Shown in pieces: positions 11,360 through 23,814 of a stretch of 64,000 bases of DNA. Where the stretch lies: positions 24,381,097-24,445,096 of the forward strand of contig NC_077242.1 of NCBI RefSeq assembly GCF_947179165.1, given 5' to 3'. The DNA is from Solanum dulcamara (taxonomy: Eukaryota; Streptophyta; Magnoliopsida; Solanales; Solanaceae). Numbering within the stretch: the stretch's first letter is position 1; every line of letters begins with the position of its first letter. The notes below the pieces were generated by a model. The model made no database searches. It saw nothing but the letters and a program-made list of their open reading frames with translations, and was not told the origin of the DNA. The position numbers and the translations under genes were made by a program.

Positions 11360-13674
11360 TATCACGACCCAATCCTAGGGCCAAGACATGACATAGCGAA
11401 AGAGGAACCTGAAAGTACCTCAAACAAGCCTCTTAGCATTATTTTAGCCTTTCATAGGTAATGACAATAAATAAACAAGCGGAAATCATAATAGAAAATC
11501 TTCAACTTACATATGTCTAACAATACCTCTAATTTTTAGATTTAACGGGGCTAAGACAAGTCCTTAGCTCACCCTCAATCTTAATAGAAAGAAATATCAT
11601 AGTAAGTGTCTAAAGATCTCAACATATCATAATCTAGAAAGATAAAGGAGTATTGTTCTCGGAACATGGTAACTCACCAAAAGTAGTCTTTAAATGATAT
11701 CTCAACTAGCCACATGAAGGAGAACGAGGAGAAGCACTGGTCCTTACATGATGATATCATGTAGGCAAAATAGTATGCGTTAGTACTTTGAATGTATTAA
11801 GTAAATAAGTATGCATGAACATTGAGGAAACATTAAAACATATATGTAATATGAAACATAATGCAATGCATGCATAATCAATCATAAAGATATCCTTTGA
11901 AGATGACCATAACCGACATCTAAGACCATGCGAGCTATTACATGAAATCCAATATAACCCCCTACGTTGGCCAGGGAGACTACTAGCCGGGTAGAACACC
12001 GTCAACTTCATTTATTTCTTTAACTTTAACTTTAAGGGCTTTTATGGATCCATTAGCCTAAGCCTACAAGGGCTCCTATATTGGCATATAGTTAATGAGA
12101 CAAGGGGTTGCTACTAGAATTTCCTCACCGAATCCCACCTCAATAACCCATTCGGTGCTAAGTCAATCCCACAGAATAGTTTAATACTTCAAAATAGTCA
12201 TAGCATATAGCTTGAGAATTCAAAATATCATATTCGATAGAATAGCTCATTAAAACATTTGGTAATTCAAATATGCAATAATTATCTTTATAGAATAAAG
12301 AATCCATCATTCATAGCATTTCATTATTTTTTTATTTTATAATACTCTCTTTTTATCATATACATTGCTTTCATAAACATTCATTTGGACTCAAAGCTTT
12401 TAAGTCAAACTTCATTGAAAACATAGTAAAACTAGGTGGGTTCAAATCACTTCAACTTGCAAACAAGTATGTAAATAAATATGCATAAATACTTTGAAAT
12501 CCATTAATTAGAAATCATGCTTTAACCAACCCACTATGAATTTCAAGAACCTTTAAAGATATAAATAGATAAATTACTTGCAATCCATCAATTCATACAT
12601 ATGAAATCATGTTGCATCAAAATAGACCAATAATAATTAGTTTAATCATGATTCATGCTATTAAGAATAAATAAGAATTACCCATAAGAAAATATTACTT
12701 GAAATCAAGAGATTTAATTGAAAGAGATTTTTTGGTCTACATGGGTGGAAGAAGCCATGGATAAACACCTACATAATTTAGAGTAAAGCTTAAAGAAAAT
12801 AAACATAATTTATCATATATTAAAATACTTTAGGCATGAGAGTGGAAGGAATATTCTCATCGAAGCCTTACATACCTGGAATTCAAAGTGTTACTCAGAA
12901 TCGAAGAACTTAATAAACACTCTTGAATCCTAGCCTTTTCTCCTCGTCAGAGAGTTTTGTGTACTACCCGGAGTATATGAATCATCGAAATAGTATTTCT
13001 AAACTACTAAGAACTAAATCTATATTTGGAGAATGAGTAAATGAGTGTATAGAGAGAAGAGTTGATTGAGAAAGCTTTATGAACAAAATGATAAAATAAG
13101 GTGGGTATTTATAGGTGTGAAGAAGGAACCTAACAATAATTAAAATAATTATAAAGAAAAATCTGAAAATTTAATGGAAGATTGTGATGTCATGGGTGAT
13201 GTCAAATGGAGGACTATTGATGTCATGGATGATGTCAAATAGGTCTTTCCATTGTTGGTGAGATGAACCTTCTTTTAATAGAATACCCTTTTTCGAAGCT
13301 GCGTTTGAATAAGTTAACTTTCTCATTAGGATTTGGTATCTTCGTATGAATGTTTTCTCTAAAAGTCTACTTTTCTTTCGTTCAAGAACCAACCGATTTG
13401 GAGTACCTACAGTGAAATATGACTTTTCATCTACAAACACTTCATTTCATCACAGCACCCTGTCTTATAATAATTTATTTATTTGACCTTCTTAACCTCC
13501 GAAACATAAAATATAGTCCTCAGAAAAGTTGTAGATAATGATGTTGGGGTTATTCAGAAATTTTAATCACCTAATGTGGACCATCCTATGAAAAGTTATA
13601 CCCAAAATACTAAAGCAATATAATTTTCATCAAGAATTAGAACATCATATACAACGTTTTTAGGGGGTGTTATA
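11360..13674 (-). repeat. B element 3' LTR, 2315 bp
   Basis: On the plus strand it runs from TATCACGACCC to GGGTGTTATA; the terminal TG/CA dinucleotides have both mutated to TA. It aligns with the LTR at 21656-23809 throughout. It holds about 158 bp (12242-12399) that the other LTR has lost. By eye most differences between the two LTRs are C/T or G/A changes. Confidence 0.92.
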
Positions 13675-13690
13675 TTATCTCCCCCTTGGG
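13675..13690 (-). other. Polypurine tract of element B
   Basis: On the minus strand CCCAAGGGGGAGATAA directly precedes the 3' LTR. Related tracts occur in A (55984-55998) and in the B-type element at 47245-47259. Confidence 0.85.
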
Positions 13691-13849
13691 AACATTCTTC
13701 CTCAAATGAGGAAAGACTTAGCTTGAGTAGAGTAGAGTGTAACCCAACAACCCATCATTAATGTAATAGTGCAATTTGAAACATCTTTCCAAACATATTT
13801 CATAATTTTGCAAGCATATGAAAGCAAAAGTTGAGATGCAAGGATTTCA

Positions 13850-15430
13850 AGTAATTGAGCAAGGACAACTTAATACCTTTGGTTTGGGTAGAGGGAAAAA
13901 GATGAGGGTATCAATTAATCATATTCATTTCCGCTTCTCATGTAGCACTTTCGATTTTTTGATTCCTCCAAAGGACTTTAACAGATACAACTTCTTTGTT
14001 CCTCAATCTCTTAACTTGTCAATCCAAAATTTCAACCGGAACTTCTTCAAAGGTCAACTTTTCTTCAATATTCACTATTCCTAAAGGTACAATGGAACTA
14101 GCATCACCCACACATTTTCTCAACATAGACACATGGAACACCAGATGAACCATGGTCATTTCTAATTGCAACTCCAACTCATATGCAACCTTGCCAACAT
14201 GTCTCACGATTCTATAAGGCCATACATACCTAGGGCTCAATTTCCCTTTCTTACCAAACCGAACCACACCCTTCATAGGTGAAACCTTTAAAAAAACCCA
14301 ATCGTCCACATTAAACTCAAGATCCCTTCTTCTAGTGTCGGAATAGGACTTTTGATGACTTTGAGCCATCTTCAACCTTTCTCTGATGATCTTTACCTAT
14401 TCTAAAGTATCAAGTACCAAATCGGGGCCTAATAAGGTCATCTCACCTACTTCGAACCTACCAACCGGTGATCTACATCTTCTCCCATACAAAGCCTCAA
14501 ACGGTGCCATCTCAATACTTGAGTGGTAACTATTATTATAGGCCAACTCGATGAGCGGTAGATAATCATCCCAATTTCCTTTAAACTTTAACACACAAGC
14601 CCATAACATATCCTCTAGTGTTTGAATCGTCCTTTTGGCTTGCTCATCTATTTGATGATGGAATGTGGTGCTCAATTTTACCTTAGTACCAAGGCCCTTT
14701 TGAAATGACCTCCAAAAGTGAGAAGTGAATTGGGTACCATGATTCAAAATAATGGATAATGACATACCATACAACCTCATCAACTCCCATATATATAACT
14801 TGGCATAGTCTTCTGCACTATAAGAAGTCTTAACTAGTAGAAAGTGAGCTAACTTAGTCATTCTATCAACAATTACCCAAATCGAATCATGATATTTTCG
14901 AGTATGAGGCAAACCCACTATAAAATCCATATTCACATCTTTCCACTTCTAAGTAGGGATTTCAATGTCCTGGGATTGGCCACCCGGCCTTTGATGTTTG
15001 GCCTTCACCTATTGATAAAGTGGACATCCGAACATGAACCTTTATATGTCCTTCTTCATGCTACCCCACTAATAGAACTCTTTTAAGTCTTGATACATTT
15101 TTGTCGAACCTGGATGAATGGAGTATGTAGAATTATGAGACTTTATCAAGATCAAACTCCTTAGGCCATCAATATCCGAAACACATAGCCGACCTTAGTA
15201 GTATATCACCCCATCGTCCCCCTTGGGAAAAGGCCTCTATCTTCTTTTCCTTCACTAACTTCTTTAACTCGATAAATATCGGGTCAAGATATTTCTTTGA
15301 TTTAACATCCACAACTAAAGAGGATTTGGACCTATTTTGTACAACCATACCACCATCATAAGTACCACACAACTTCACCCCTAATCTAGCCAATCGGTGA
15401 ACATCTTTCACCAACTCCCTCTTCCCTTCA
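13850..15430 (-). pseudogene. Integrase and chromodomain, element B
   Basis: The linker (GGMVVQNRSKSSLVVDVKSK) lies at 15169-15414. The longest open part (14397-14936) holds the core: D24 in VIVDRMTK is present, but the second catalytic aspartate is Asn65 (ILNHGTQF) and the glutamate 36 residues later is Lys101 (EQAKRTIQ), so two of the three DDE residues are gone. The DNA-binding part is at 14019-14375 (VRFGKKGKLSPRYV) and the chromodomain (VPVEILD then LRNKEVVSVKVLWRN) ends near 13880. It once joined cDNA ends to target DNA. Confidence 0.9.
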
Positions 15431-16851
15431 TCTATATGGGCACACTCCCCATAGACACTCTACAAAGTGCATCGGCAACTATATTGACTTTACTCGGATG
15501 ATAGTGCACACTAATGTCATAGTCCTTAAAGAGCTCTAGCCACCTCATTTGCCTTAGATTAAGGTCCTTTTGGGTGAAAACATATTAAAGACTTTTATGA
15601 TCGGTATACATATCCACATGCACCCCATAGAGGTAATGGCTCCAAATTTTCAAAGCAAAAACAACGACTGCCAATTCAAGGTCATGGGTAGGGTAGTTAC
15701 GCTCATACACCTTTAATTGCCTAGAAGCATAGGCTATGAACTTATCATTTTGCATTAAGACACAACCTAAACCAATCTTTGAAGCATCGCAATAAACTAC
15801 AAACCCTTCTAATCCTTCTAGGAGAGTCAAAATAGGATCGAAGGTAAGTCGATCTTTCAAAGTTTGGAAACTCTTCTCACAGTCATCCGTCCATACGAAT
15901 TTGTCTTTCTTTTGGGTCAATTTTATCATAGGAGATGAGATGGAAGAAAAACCTACGACAAACATTCTATAGTATCCGGCTAGACCCAAGAAGCTCTATA
16001 ATATCTGAAGGAGACAATGGTTTAGGACAATTCTTGACTACCTCTATTTTTTTAGGATCAACTTTGATCCCATCACCAGACACTACGTGACCAAGAAATA
16101 TCACCTCCTTCAACCAAAATTCACACTTACTAAATTTTGCAAACAATTAACTATCCCTCAACGTTTGAAGCACAACTTTCAAATTATTCTAGTGTGTTTC
16201 CTCACCCCGAGAGTAAATCTAAATATCATCAATGAAGACCACCACAAAAGTATCAAGGTAAGGTTTGAACAACCTATTCATCAAGTCTATGAATACTGCT
16301 GGTATATTCGTCAACCCAAAACTCATCACCATAAACTCAAAGTGACCATACCTTGTTCGGAAGGCTGATTTGGGAATGTCACACTCCCTCACCCATAGTT
16401 GGTGATAGCCGGACCTAAGCTTGATCTTGGAGAAGTGGCTTTCCCATTGCAATTGATCAAATAAGTAATCTATTCTAGGGAGTGGGTACTTATTCTTAAT
16501 GGTCATCTTATTTAATTATCGGTATTCTATGAACATTTGAAGCGACCCATCCTTCTTTCTCATAAATAACATGGGACCACCCCATGGTGAAATACTTGGT
16601 CTTATGAACCCCTTTTCTAACAAGTCCTTTAATTGTTCCTTGAACTCTTTCAATTATGTCGGGGCCATCCGGTAAGGAGGAATAAAGATAGGTTGGGTAG
16701 CGGAGAGGAGATCGATACCAAAATCAACTTCCCTTTTGGGAGGGACACCAGGAAGGTTATTGGGAAAGACATTGGGGAACTCATTGACTATGGAAACTAA
16801 CTCAAGAAGAGGACTTTCGGATTCAACATCCCTAACCCTCATAATGTGGTA
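15430..16851 (-). pseudogene. Reverse transcriptase and RNase H, element B
   Basis: The reverse transcriptase begins near 16800 ([20 protein letters not shown]), runs through the fingers and palm ([16 protein letters not shown], then [15 protein letters not shown]) and shows the catalytic FIDD at about 16222-16233, followed at once by a stop. RNase H is at 15585-15989 with YCDAS, the [20 protein letters not shown] block and TDHKSL, so its key acidic residues seem kept. Several stops and frameshifts lie between. On the N-terminal side the gene is cut at 16851 by the F1 solo LTR and resumes at 19856. Confidence 0.9.
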
Positions 16852-16856
16852 AATAC
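16852..16856. repeat. Target-site duplication AATAC, left of F1 solo LTR
   Basis: AATAC precedes the LTR and is repeated at 19851-19855. The uninterrupted site is visible in the related copies at about 24232 and 59144. Confidence 0.93.
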
Positions 16857-19850
16857 TGTCACAACCTAACCCCATAGGCCACGACTAGGGTCCAACCTTG
16901 ACCCCTCATATACCTAACTATCAGCTGTGGTTAAATTGAACTGTAAATAAAACAATATCATGTAACAGATCCCCATTGGGCGATAACATTTTTATAAACC
17001 TATAGCCCTTTTTGTTTGTGTCGTAAAATGAAAGGGAATGCAAGCCAACAAGGCTTCCATAACATAATAACATATACCATACATCATGTAGACCCAGCTG
17101 AATCAAACTGATATACACAACCCACATATACATATCTGTAGACCTCTAACAATATCAATGACAACATATGGCGGGATAGAGCCCCCGTCGTACCCCAGAA
17201 TAACAAAACAATACTATACATCAATAGCCAATTCTAAAAACTAGGCTCCTATACAATAGAGTCTCTTCTAGCTGAGCTGAGCGGGATCCTAAGATGACAA
17301 ACTCCAAAAACCTGTACCTGTACCTGCGGGCATGAAACACAGCCCCCCCCCTCCCGAGAAAAGGGGGGTCAGTACGACATATGTACTGAGTATGTAAAAT
17401 ATAACATAATACGACTAGAGGCACATATGAAATAGAGAAGCAGGGGATAAAATATCAAATCAGAAACCTATAGCTGGAAAAGTAAAATCATGCATGCTCA
17501 TATTTTTAATATAACCAGCCTTATCAGGGATCCGGTGAATCATAACTGTAGTAACATCACCTCTTTATTACAACACATCATCATATCATCATATATATAT
17601 ATGTATCGAGCCCTCTAGTGAGGGCGCGATGAATAATTCAGTGGAATTGTGCATGATAACTATTCCCGGCCCTGGGGTCGACGAAATAAGTATTACAGTA
17701 TGCACGAGTAGAGTAGTGAGAAACAAAACATGGTTTAAATCAATAACGGAGACTCAATGAAGTCGTCAGGTGAATCATCCTTGGATATTAGGGCAAAAAG
17801 TATCTGATGTATACCCTCTAAATATCACTAAGGACTATGTAAAAGAGAGTTTTGCAAATCTTAGACTTATACCAGTATGAAATATCTTATAGCAGTCTGA
17901 TCATTGGTTATCTCAGAGCCTTTATTTTTATGAAAAAGAGCTTAGTCGGATCAATCGTTATACAACTATATAGGAGACTCGAGGAGTAGGAGTTTAACTA
18001 CTTTAAAAGTCTTAACATCCGGAAGTGATTCAGAGTCCTGAAATCATATTCATAACCTAAGAGTGAAGTTGCCTCGAAGCTTTTATCATCCATAGCCTAC
18101 ATCTAAGACATGTCAAAAGAAAGAGAAAAGATAGGCTTTACATACCTATGTCAAAAACATACCAAGAGAAGCTTCACATACCTCTTATGGGTTACTCTTT
18201 ATACCGTTCACCTCGTCGTCCTTTAAACCTAACATAAAAGCAATACAAGTGTTAAAAACCCTTGGTTTTCCAGCACCTTAGGCTACACATAAGTATTCAT
18301 AGAACTCAACCCTTCGCTTGCTTTCTCGACTAGTTTTCTTAACTAGTTAAAGAGTTTAAGAAAATCGGGGCAGCACCTCCCCTATAATATACCCTATCCA
18401 AATTTCCAATTCCACTCCTAATACCTACAGCCAACCAACAACAACCTGCAATATATGTTTAAGCAGTTCATATCAACAATATACAACATAAACTCCAAAC
18501 GACTCATTCAGAGCTACGATACCAAAATAGGGTGTCTAGCCTTTATTTTGTAGAACCTTTACTTATACGAAATGAGGGGTCGTGTGGGTTCAACCAGCAG
18601 AAACCCTACCCATTTTAGAACACATTTAGTCCCTGCAACAACACAACACACCCTTGAAGCAACACCTCCCAAGAACAACACTTTACTTCGAAGACAAATC
18701 AACTATAACGACTATAATTTGGATTGTCTCCAACGCCAAGCATTACTATGACATTTTCACGTTTTAAGCCACACAAAAGGCCTATAATACACTCCATAAC
18801 AACACCATGAAGTACAATTTGAAAGTAGAAACCTTACCTTACCCGAATTTGGCCAAAACTGCCCAATTGCAACTCGGAACTTCTCCAAACGTGCTGAAAT
18901 TAAGCGGGCTGTTTATGTCCCTTCTCCGCTGCACCAAATTGGAATTTTTGGTTATAAAACACTATTATATAACCATGTAACACCTTAAATAATTAATTCA
19001 AGGAATGAAACTCGAAGTCTTACCTTGGCAGCCCCCAAACCCGTAGCCCTCCTTTCCTTGTCTCCAACGTTTTCCTTCAGCTTTCTCTTGTTTATTCCAA
19101 GTGTAAAGCTGAAGTTATGGTTCCGTAGACATCATAAGATACATATATACACCCCACATGTCCGATTAATACCTTATATAATTAATTCACGTAGAAAAAT
19201 TGAAGAACTTACCTTTAATTTCTCAAAACCATGGCTGCCTTGTTCCTTTCTTTCTTCACATTTTTCTCTCTATGTTCTTGGCTGATTTTTGGATAATGAA
19301 AGAGTTAAGAGTCACATAATACATATATATACACCTCTTTACAAGGTTCTATGTGACATCCCCCTAGGGTGACATGTGGCAGCCTCCTAGGGTGCCACCT
19401 CAACTTATTTGGCCAATCATATGCTGCCATGTGGCAGTAGGGTCCACCCCAAGCTGCTGCATCACCTACTTGACCCTAAGTAGGTGCATCACCTACTTGA
19501 TTTGAGTAGGCGTGTCATTTACTTATTTCTCTTTCATGAGCTCGTAATCCCATCTTACTTCAAGAGCGTATGCACTCCTTGCTACTTAAGCTCGATGTGT
19601 ACTCAAGTAGCTTAAGTGTGTAGGACTTCTAAGTTAGTAGCTTACGTAGGTAAGTCGAGTCCTATGACTTCTTACTTGACCTCCAACTCCTTCCGACTTC
19701 TCATAACCCTATTTCCAACATTCCCTACTATGGGGTATAACATTCTCCCTCCCTTGGAGTTGTTTAATAGCGTTGTAGACTATCCAACTAACATAGTAAC
19801 TTCTAAGAAGCTTAAGAGACATTCCAAGCTCAAGAGTGTGGGGTGTAACA
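16857..19850 (-). repeat. F1 solo LTR, 2994 bp, in B pol
   Basis: On the plus strand it starts TGTCACAACC and ends GGGGTGTAACA, the exact reverse of an F1 LTR, and is bounded by perfect 5-bp duplications AATAC. No internal F1 sequence is present, so it is a solo LTR, the usual product of recombination between the two LTRs of one element. Its terminal bases are intact, unlike those of F1a. Minus-strand TATA box: 19322-19335. It splits B between protease and reverse transcriptase. Confidence 0.95.
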
Positions 19851-20309
19851 AATACAACCCTTAGAAATCATTTTTCGAGCCTTAAGATAAGAAATGAACT
19901 TACCTTTCACCACCAAATCATGACCCTCCTATTCAATAACGGACTCATTTGAAAATTGGAACTTGACTCGGTGAGTCCTACAATCTATAGAAGCATAAGA
20001 TGCATGTAACCAATCCATCCAAAGAATGACATCGAAGTCTAACATGTCAAGCCAAATGATATCACACGGAATAACTTTATTCAAGATAGACACGGGAAAA
20101 CCCCTATACACCTTCCTAGAAATAACTGATTCACCCACGGGGGTAGACACCAAATAGGGCTCTAATAACATTTTGGATGACACATCAAACCTATTAGCAA
20201 GGAATGGAGTAACAAATGATAAATTTACACCCGGATCTAATAGTGCATACACATCAAAAGCAAAGACCTTTAACATACTGGCAATGACATTGGGTGAGTC
20301 TTCAACCAC
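19851..20309 (-). pseudogene. Aspartic protease, element B
   Basis: The open frame 19929-20309 begins in the gag-protease linker and contains the retropepsin core: ALLDPGVNLSFVTP (active site DPG in place of the common DSG/DTG), then LLEPYLVSTPVGE, IPCDIIWLDMLDFDVILWMDWL and the final YASIDCRTHRVKF strand. The DPG form also appears in the sister families and may be normal for this group. It would cut the gag-pol polyprotein. It is joined in the next 80 bp to the reverse transcriptase connector, then cut by the solo LTR. Confidence 0.85.
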
Positions 20310-21441
20310 TCATCTCTCATGCAAGGCGTAAAAGCAGTTGGTGTATTGGACACCTCCTTGGGCTTGTTGACCATGACCAATTTTTCCTTGAGGCTTACCA
20401 CCACCATCTCTACAATCCCTAGAATGGTGTCCCAGCTTTCCACACTTAAAGCATGCATTGGAGTTGGCTAAGCATTCCCCTTTGTGAGTCCTTCCATACT
20501 TCTTGCAAGCAGAGAAAGTTTGAGAAGCAACATTATCTCTTGGAACCATTAGTTTACCACCCTTGTCCTTGTTGAACCTTAGAGGAGGAGTTTTGGTGGA
20601 ACCCTTTCCCATAAATTATTGCCCACCTTGGCCTTTGTCATGGTTACCATAATCGGACCTTTGTGGTTTAAACTCTTCACCATCCACTCTAGCCTTTTTG
20701 AACCCCTTTGATCTCTCTCTCAGCTTTTTTTTCTTCAATTTGTTCTGCGTAAGTCATTAGCCAAGAGATATATATCTCTTTGATCAACATGGCCATTTTG
20801 AAATCCTTGAAAACCAAACTTGAGACACCAGAAATAAACTTGCTCATCCTAGCTCTTGGATCGGAGACCATGAAGGGAGCATACTTTGACAACTTAGTGA
20901 ATTTGAGAGCATACTCCCTCAGGCTCATACTCCCTTGACAAAGGTTGATGAAATCTTGGATTTTTGCCTCCCTTAGCTCCAATGGAAAGAAACGGTCTAG
21001 GAAGGCACCTTTGAACTCTTCCCATCCTATCGGCCCCATCTCTTCATCTTTTTCAATAACCCATTATTCGTACCACACTTGATCCACACCTTTGAGTTGA
21101 TAGGCTACTAGCTCATCCTTCTCATTCGGTGGCACACCCATGATAGCCACAATCTGATACACCTCATCAATAAACTCTATAGGGTCCTCATCTAGTTTAG
21201 AACCATCGAACTCAGGCAGATTCATCCTTTGAAAATCCTGAATTCTAGAGGCCAGATTTTGCATTTGGGGAGGAAGAACACCTTAATTCACTTGGTTGGC
21301 TATGACTTGAGCCAACAACATAATGATATTGTGAAATTTGGCATGGGATACCCCTTCTTCATGATGTAAGGCATTGGGAACTGGAGGAGCTTGGTCCTTA
21401 TCATCAACCCTTGCTCTTGGAGGTTCTCTTCCATTAGTCAT
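20310..21441 (-). pseudogene. gag (capsid and zinc knuckle), element B
   Basis: I place the start at the ATG at 21441-21439 (MTNGREPPRAR), the first after the primer site. The capsid part has LPEFDGSKLDEDPIEFIDEV (about 21220) and GWEEFKGAFLDRFFPLELREAK (about 21020), both usual in plant gypsy gag. The zinc knuckle CFKCGKLGHHSRDC (C-x2-C-x4-H-x4-C, all four ligands present) is near 20430. Stops at about 21285, 21062 and around 20620-20690 break the frame. Gag packages the RNA in the virus-like particle; this copy is not translatable as one protein. Confidence 0.88.
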
Positions 21442-21633
21442 TATCTAAAGAATATGAAATGGGTCATTAGTTAAAGGAAAGCTTAGTATACTCTAAGGCA
21501 CGATATGAATTTAAAAGAAGTGAAAATGTTTCTAAATGTCCAATAGTCTCTTATTCATAGTTATGCCGCACTTCACAAACATGAACAAGATCCTATTTGA
21601 TGTGGTATGTTGGACTCCGAGGACTATTCAAAA

Positions 21634-21652
21634 CCTCAGGCTTTAATACCAA
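21634..21652 (-). other. Primer binding site, element B
   Basis: On the minus strand TTGGTATTAAAGCCTGAGG follows the 5' LTR by three bases. It resembles the initiator-Met tRNA site TGGTATCAGAGC with two transitions. It marks the 5' end of the element and fixes its orientation. Confidence 0.85.
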
Positions 21653-21655
21653 GTT

Positions 21656-23809
21656 TGGAACGACCCAAGCCTAGGGCCTAGACATGACATAGCGAATGAG
21701 GAATCCAAAAGTACCTCAAACAAGCCTCTTAGCATTCTTTTAGCCTTTCGTAGGTAAGGACAATAAATAAATAAATAAGCGGAAATCATAATAAAAAATA
21801 TTCAACTTACATATGTCCAACAATACCTCTAACTTTTAGATTTAACGGGGCTAAGACAAGTCCCTAGCTCACCCTCAATATTAATAGAAAGAAATACCAT
21901 AGTAAGTATCTAAAGATCTCAACATATCATAAGATAGAAAGATAAAGGAGTATTGTTCCCAGAACATGGGAACTCACCAAAAGTAGTCCTCAAACGAGAT
22001 CTCAACTAGCCATGTGGAGGAGAACGAAGAGAAGCATTGGTCCTTACATGATGATATCATGTAGGCAAAATAGTATGCGTTAGTACTTTGAATGTATTAA
22101 GTAAATAAGTATGCATGAACATTGAGGAAACATTAAAACATATATGTAATATGAAACATAATGCAATGCATGCATAATCAATCATAAAGATATCCTTTAA
22201 AACATTCATTTGTGGGAAGATGACCATAACCGACATCTAAGACCATGCAAGCTATTATATAGAATCACACATAACCTCCTACGTTGGCCGGGAAGACTAC
22301 TATCCGGGTAGAACTCTGTCAACTTTATTTATTTCTTTAACTTTAACTTTAAGGGCTTTCATGGATTCATTAGCCTAAGCCTACAAGGGCTCCTATGTTG
22401 GCATATAGTTAATGAGACAAGGGATTGCTACTAGGATTCCCTTACCGAATCATACCTCAATGATCCATTCAGTGTTAAGTCAATCCCACGAAATAGTTTA
22501 ATACTTCAAAATAGTCATAGCATATAGCTTGAGAATTCAAAATATCATATTCGATAGATTAAGTCAAACTTCATTGAAAATATAGTAAAACTAGGTGGAT
22601 TCAAATCACTTCAACTTGCAAACATGTATGTCAATAAATATGCATAAATACTTTGTAATCCATTAATTAGAAATCATGCTTTAACCAACCCACCATGAAT
22701 TTCAAAAACCTTCAAAGAGATAAATAGATAAATTACTTGCAATCCATCAATTCATATATATGAAATCATGTTGCATCAAAATAGACCAATAATCATTAGT
22801 TAACCACGATTCATGCTATTAAGAATAAATAAGAATTACCCATAAGAAAATATTACTTGAAATCAAGAGATTTAATTGAAAGAGTTTTTTGGGACTACAT
22901 GGGTGGAAGAAGCCATGGATAAACACCTACATAACTCAGAGTAAAGCTTAAAGAAAATAAATATAATTTATCATATAATTAACTTATTTTAGGCATGAGA
23001 GTGGAAGGAATACACTTATTGAAGCCTTACATACCTGGAATCCGAAGTGTTACTTAGAATCGAAGGACTTAATGAACATTCTTGAATCCTAACCTTTTCT
23101 CTTCATCAAAGCATTTTGTGTACTACCCAGAGTATATGAATCACCAGAATAGTATTTCTACACTACTAAGAACTAAAACTATATTTTGAGAATGATTAAT
23201 GGAGTGTATAGAGAGAAGTGTTGCTTGATAAAGTTTGATGAACAAAATGATGAAATAAGGTGGGTATTTATAGGTGTGAAGGAGGGACCTAACAATAATT
23301 AAAATAATTATAAAAAAAATCTAAAAATTTAATGGAAGATTGTGATGTCATAGGTGATGTCAAATGGAGGACTATTGATGTCAAATAGATCTTTCCATGG
23401 TTAGTGAGATGAACCTTCTTTTAACAAAATACCCTTTTTGGAGCTGCGTTTGAACAAGATAACTTCCTCATTAGGATTTGGTGTCTTCATATGAATTGTT
23501 TCTTTAGAATTCTACTTTCATTTCATTCAAGAATTAACTGATTTAAATCATTCTACAATGAGATATGATTTTTCTTCTACAAATACTCCATTTTGTCACA
23601 ACACCATGTCTTACAATAATTAATTTATTTGACCTAGTTAACCTCCGAAACGTAACACAAAAGTTGTAGTTAATGATGTTGGGGTTATTAAGAAATTTGA
23701 ATCACTTAATTTGGACCATCCTATAAAAATATTTGTCCAAAATACAGAAGCAATATCATTTTCATCAAGAATTGGAACATCATATACAACGTTTTTAGGG
23801 GGTATTACA
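21656..23809 (-). repeat. B element 5' LTR, 2154 bp
   Basis: Plus-strand ends are TGGAACGACCC and GGGGTATTACA. It pairs with 11360-13674. Against that copy it lacks about 158 bp after 22559 and has a short extra piece near 22200. A 161-bp block, 22038-22198, is identical to 11738-11898 although flanking sequence differs at several percent. Confidence 0.92.
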
Positions 23810-23814
23810 ATCAA
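23810..23814. repeat. Target-site duplication ATCAA, right of element B
   Basis: Partner of 11355-11359. Confidence 0.9.

Larger units (their letters stand above)
11360..23809 (-). mobile_element. Complete B-family chromovirus, nested in A
   Basis: A full-length Ty3/gypsy element in minus orientation: 5' LTR 21656-23809, primer site 21634-21652, gag, protease, reverse transcriptase, RNase H, integrase with chromodomain, polypurine tract and 3' LTR 11360-13674. Both ends are flanked by ATCAA. An F1 solo LTR of 2994 bp plus its 5-bp duplication lies between protease and reverse transcriptase, so the element itself is about 9.45 kb. The gene order gag-PR-RT-RH-IN and the C-terminal chromodomain place it among chromoviruses, most like the Tekay/Del group. 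Confidence 0.92.

Noticed and set aside
17340..17368. C9/G6 runs as a G-quadruplex
   Set aside because: Only one run of each on a strand, so a quadruplex cannot form; a simple hairpin is possible.
20180..20240. DPG active site in protease B as an inactivating change
   Set aside because: Related families here carry DP- or NQ-type variants at the same place, so DPG may be normal for the lineage; I do not count it as damage.
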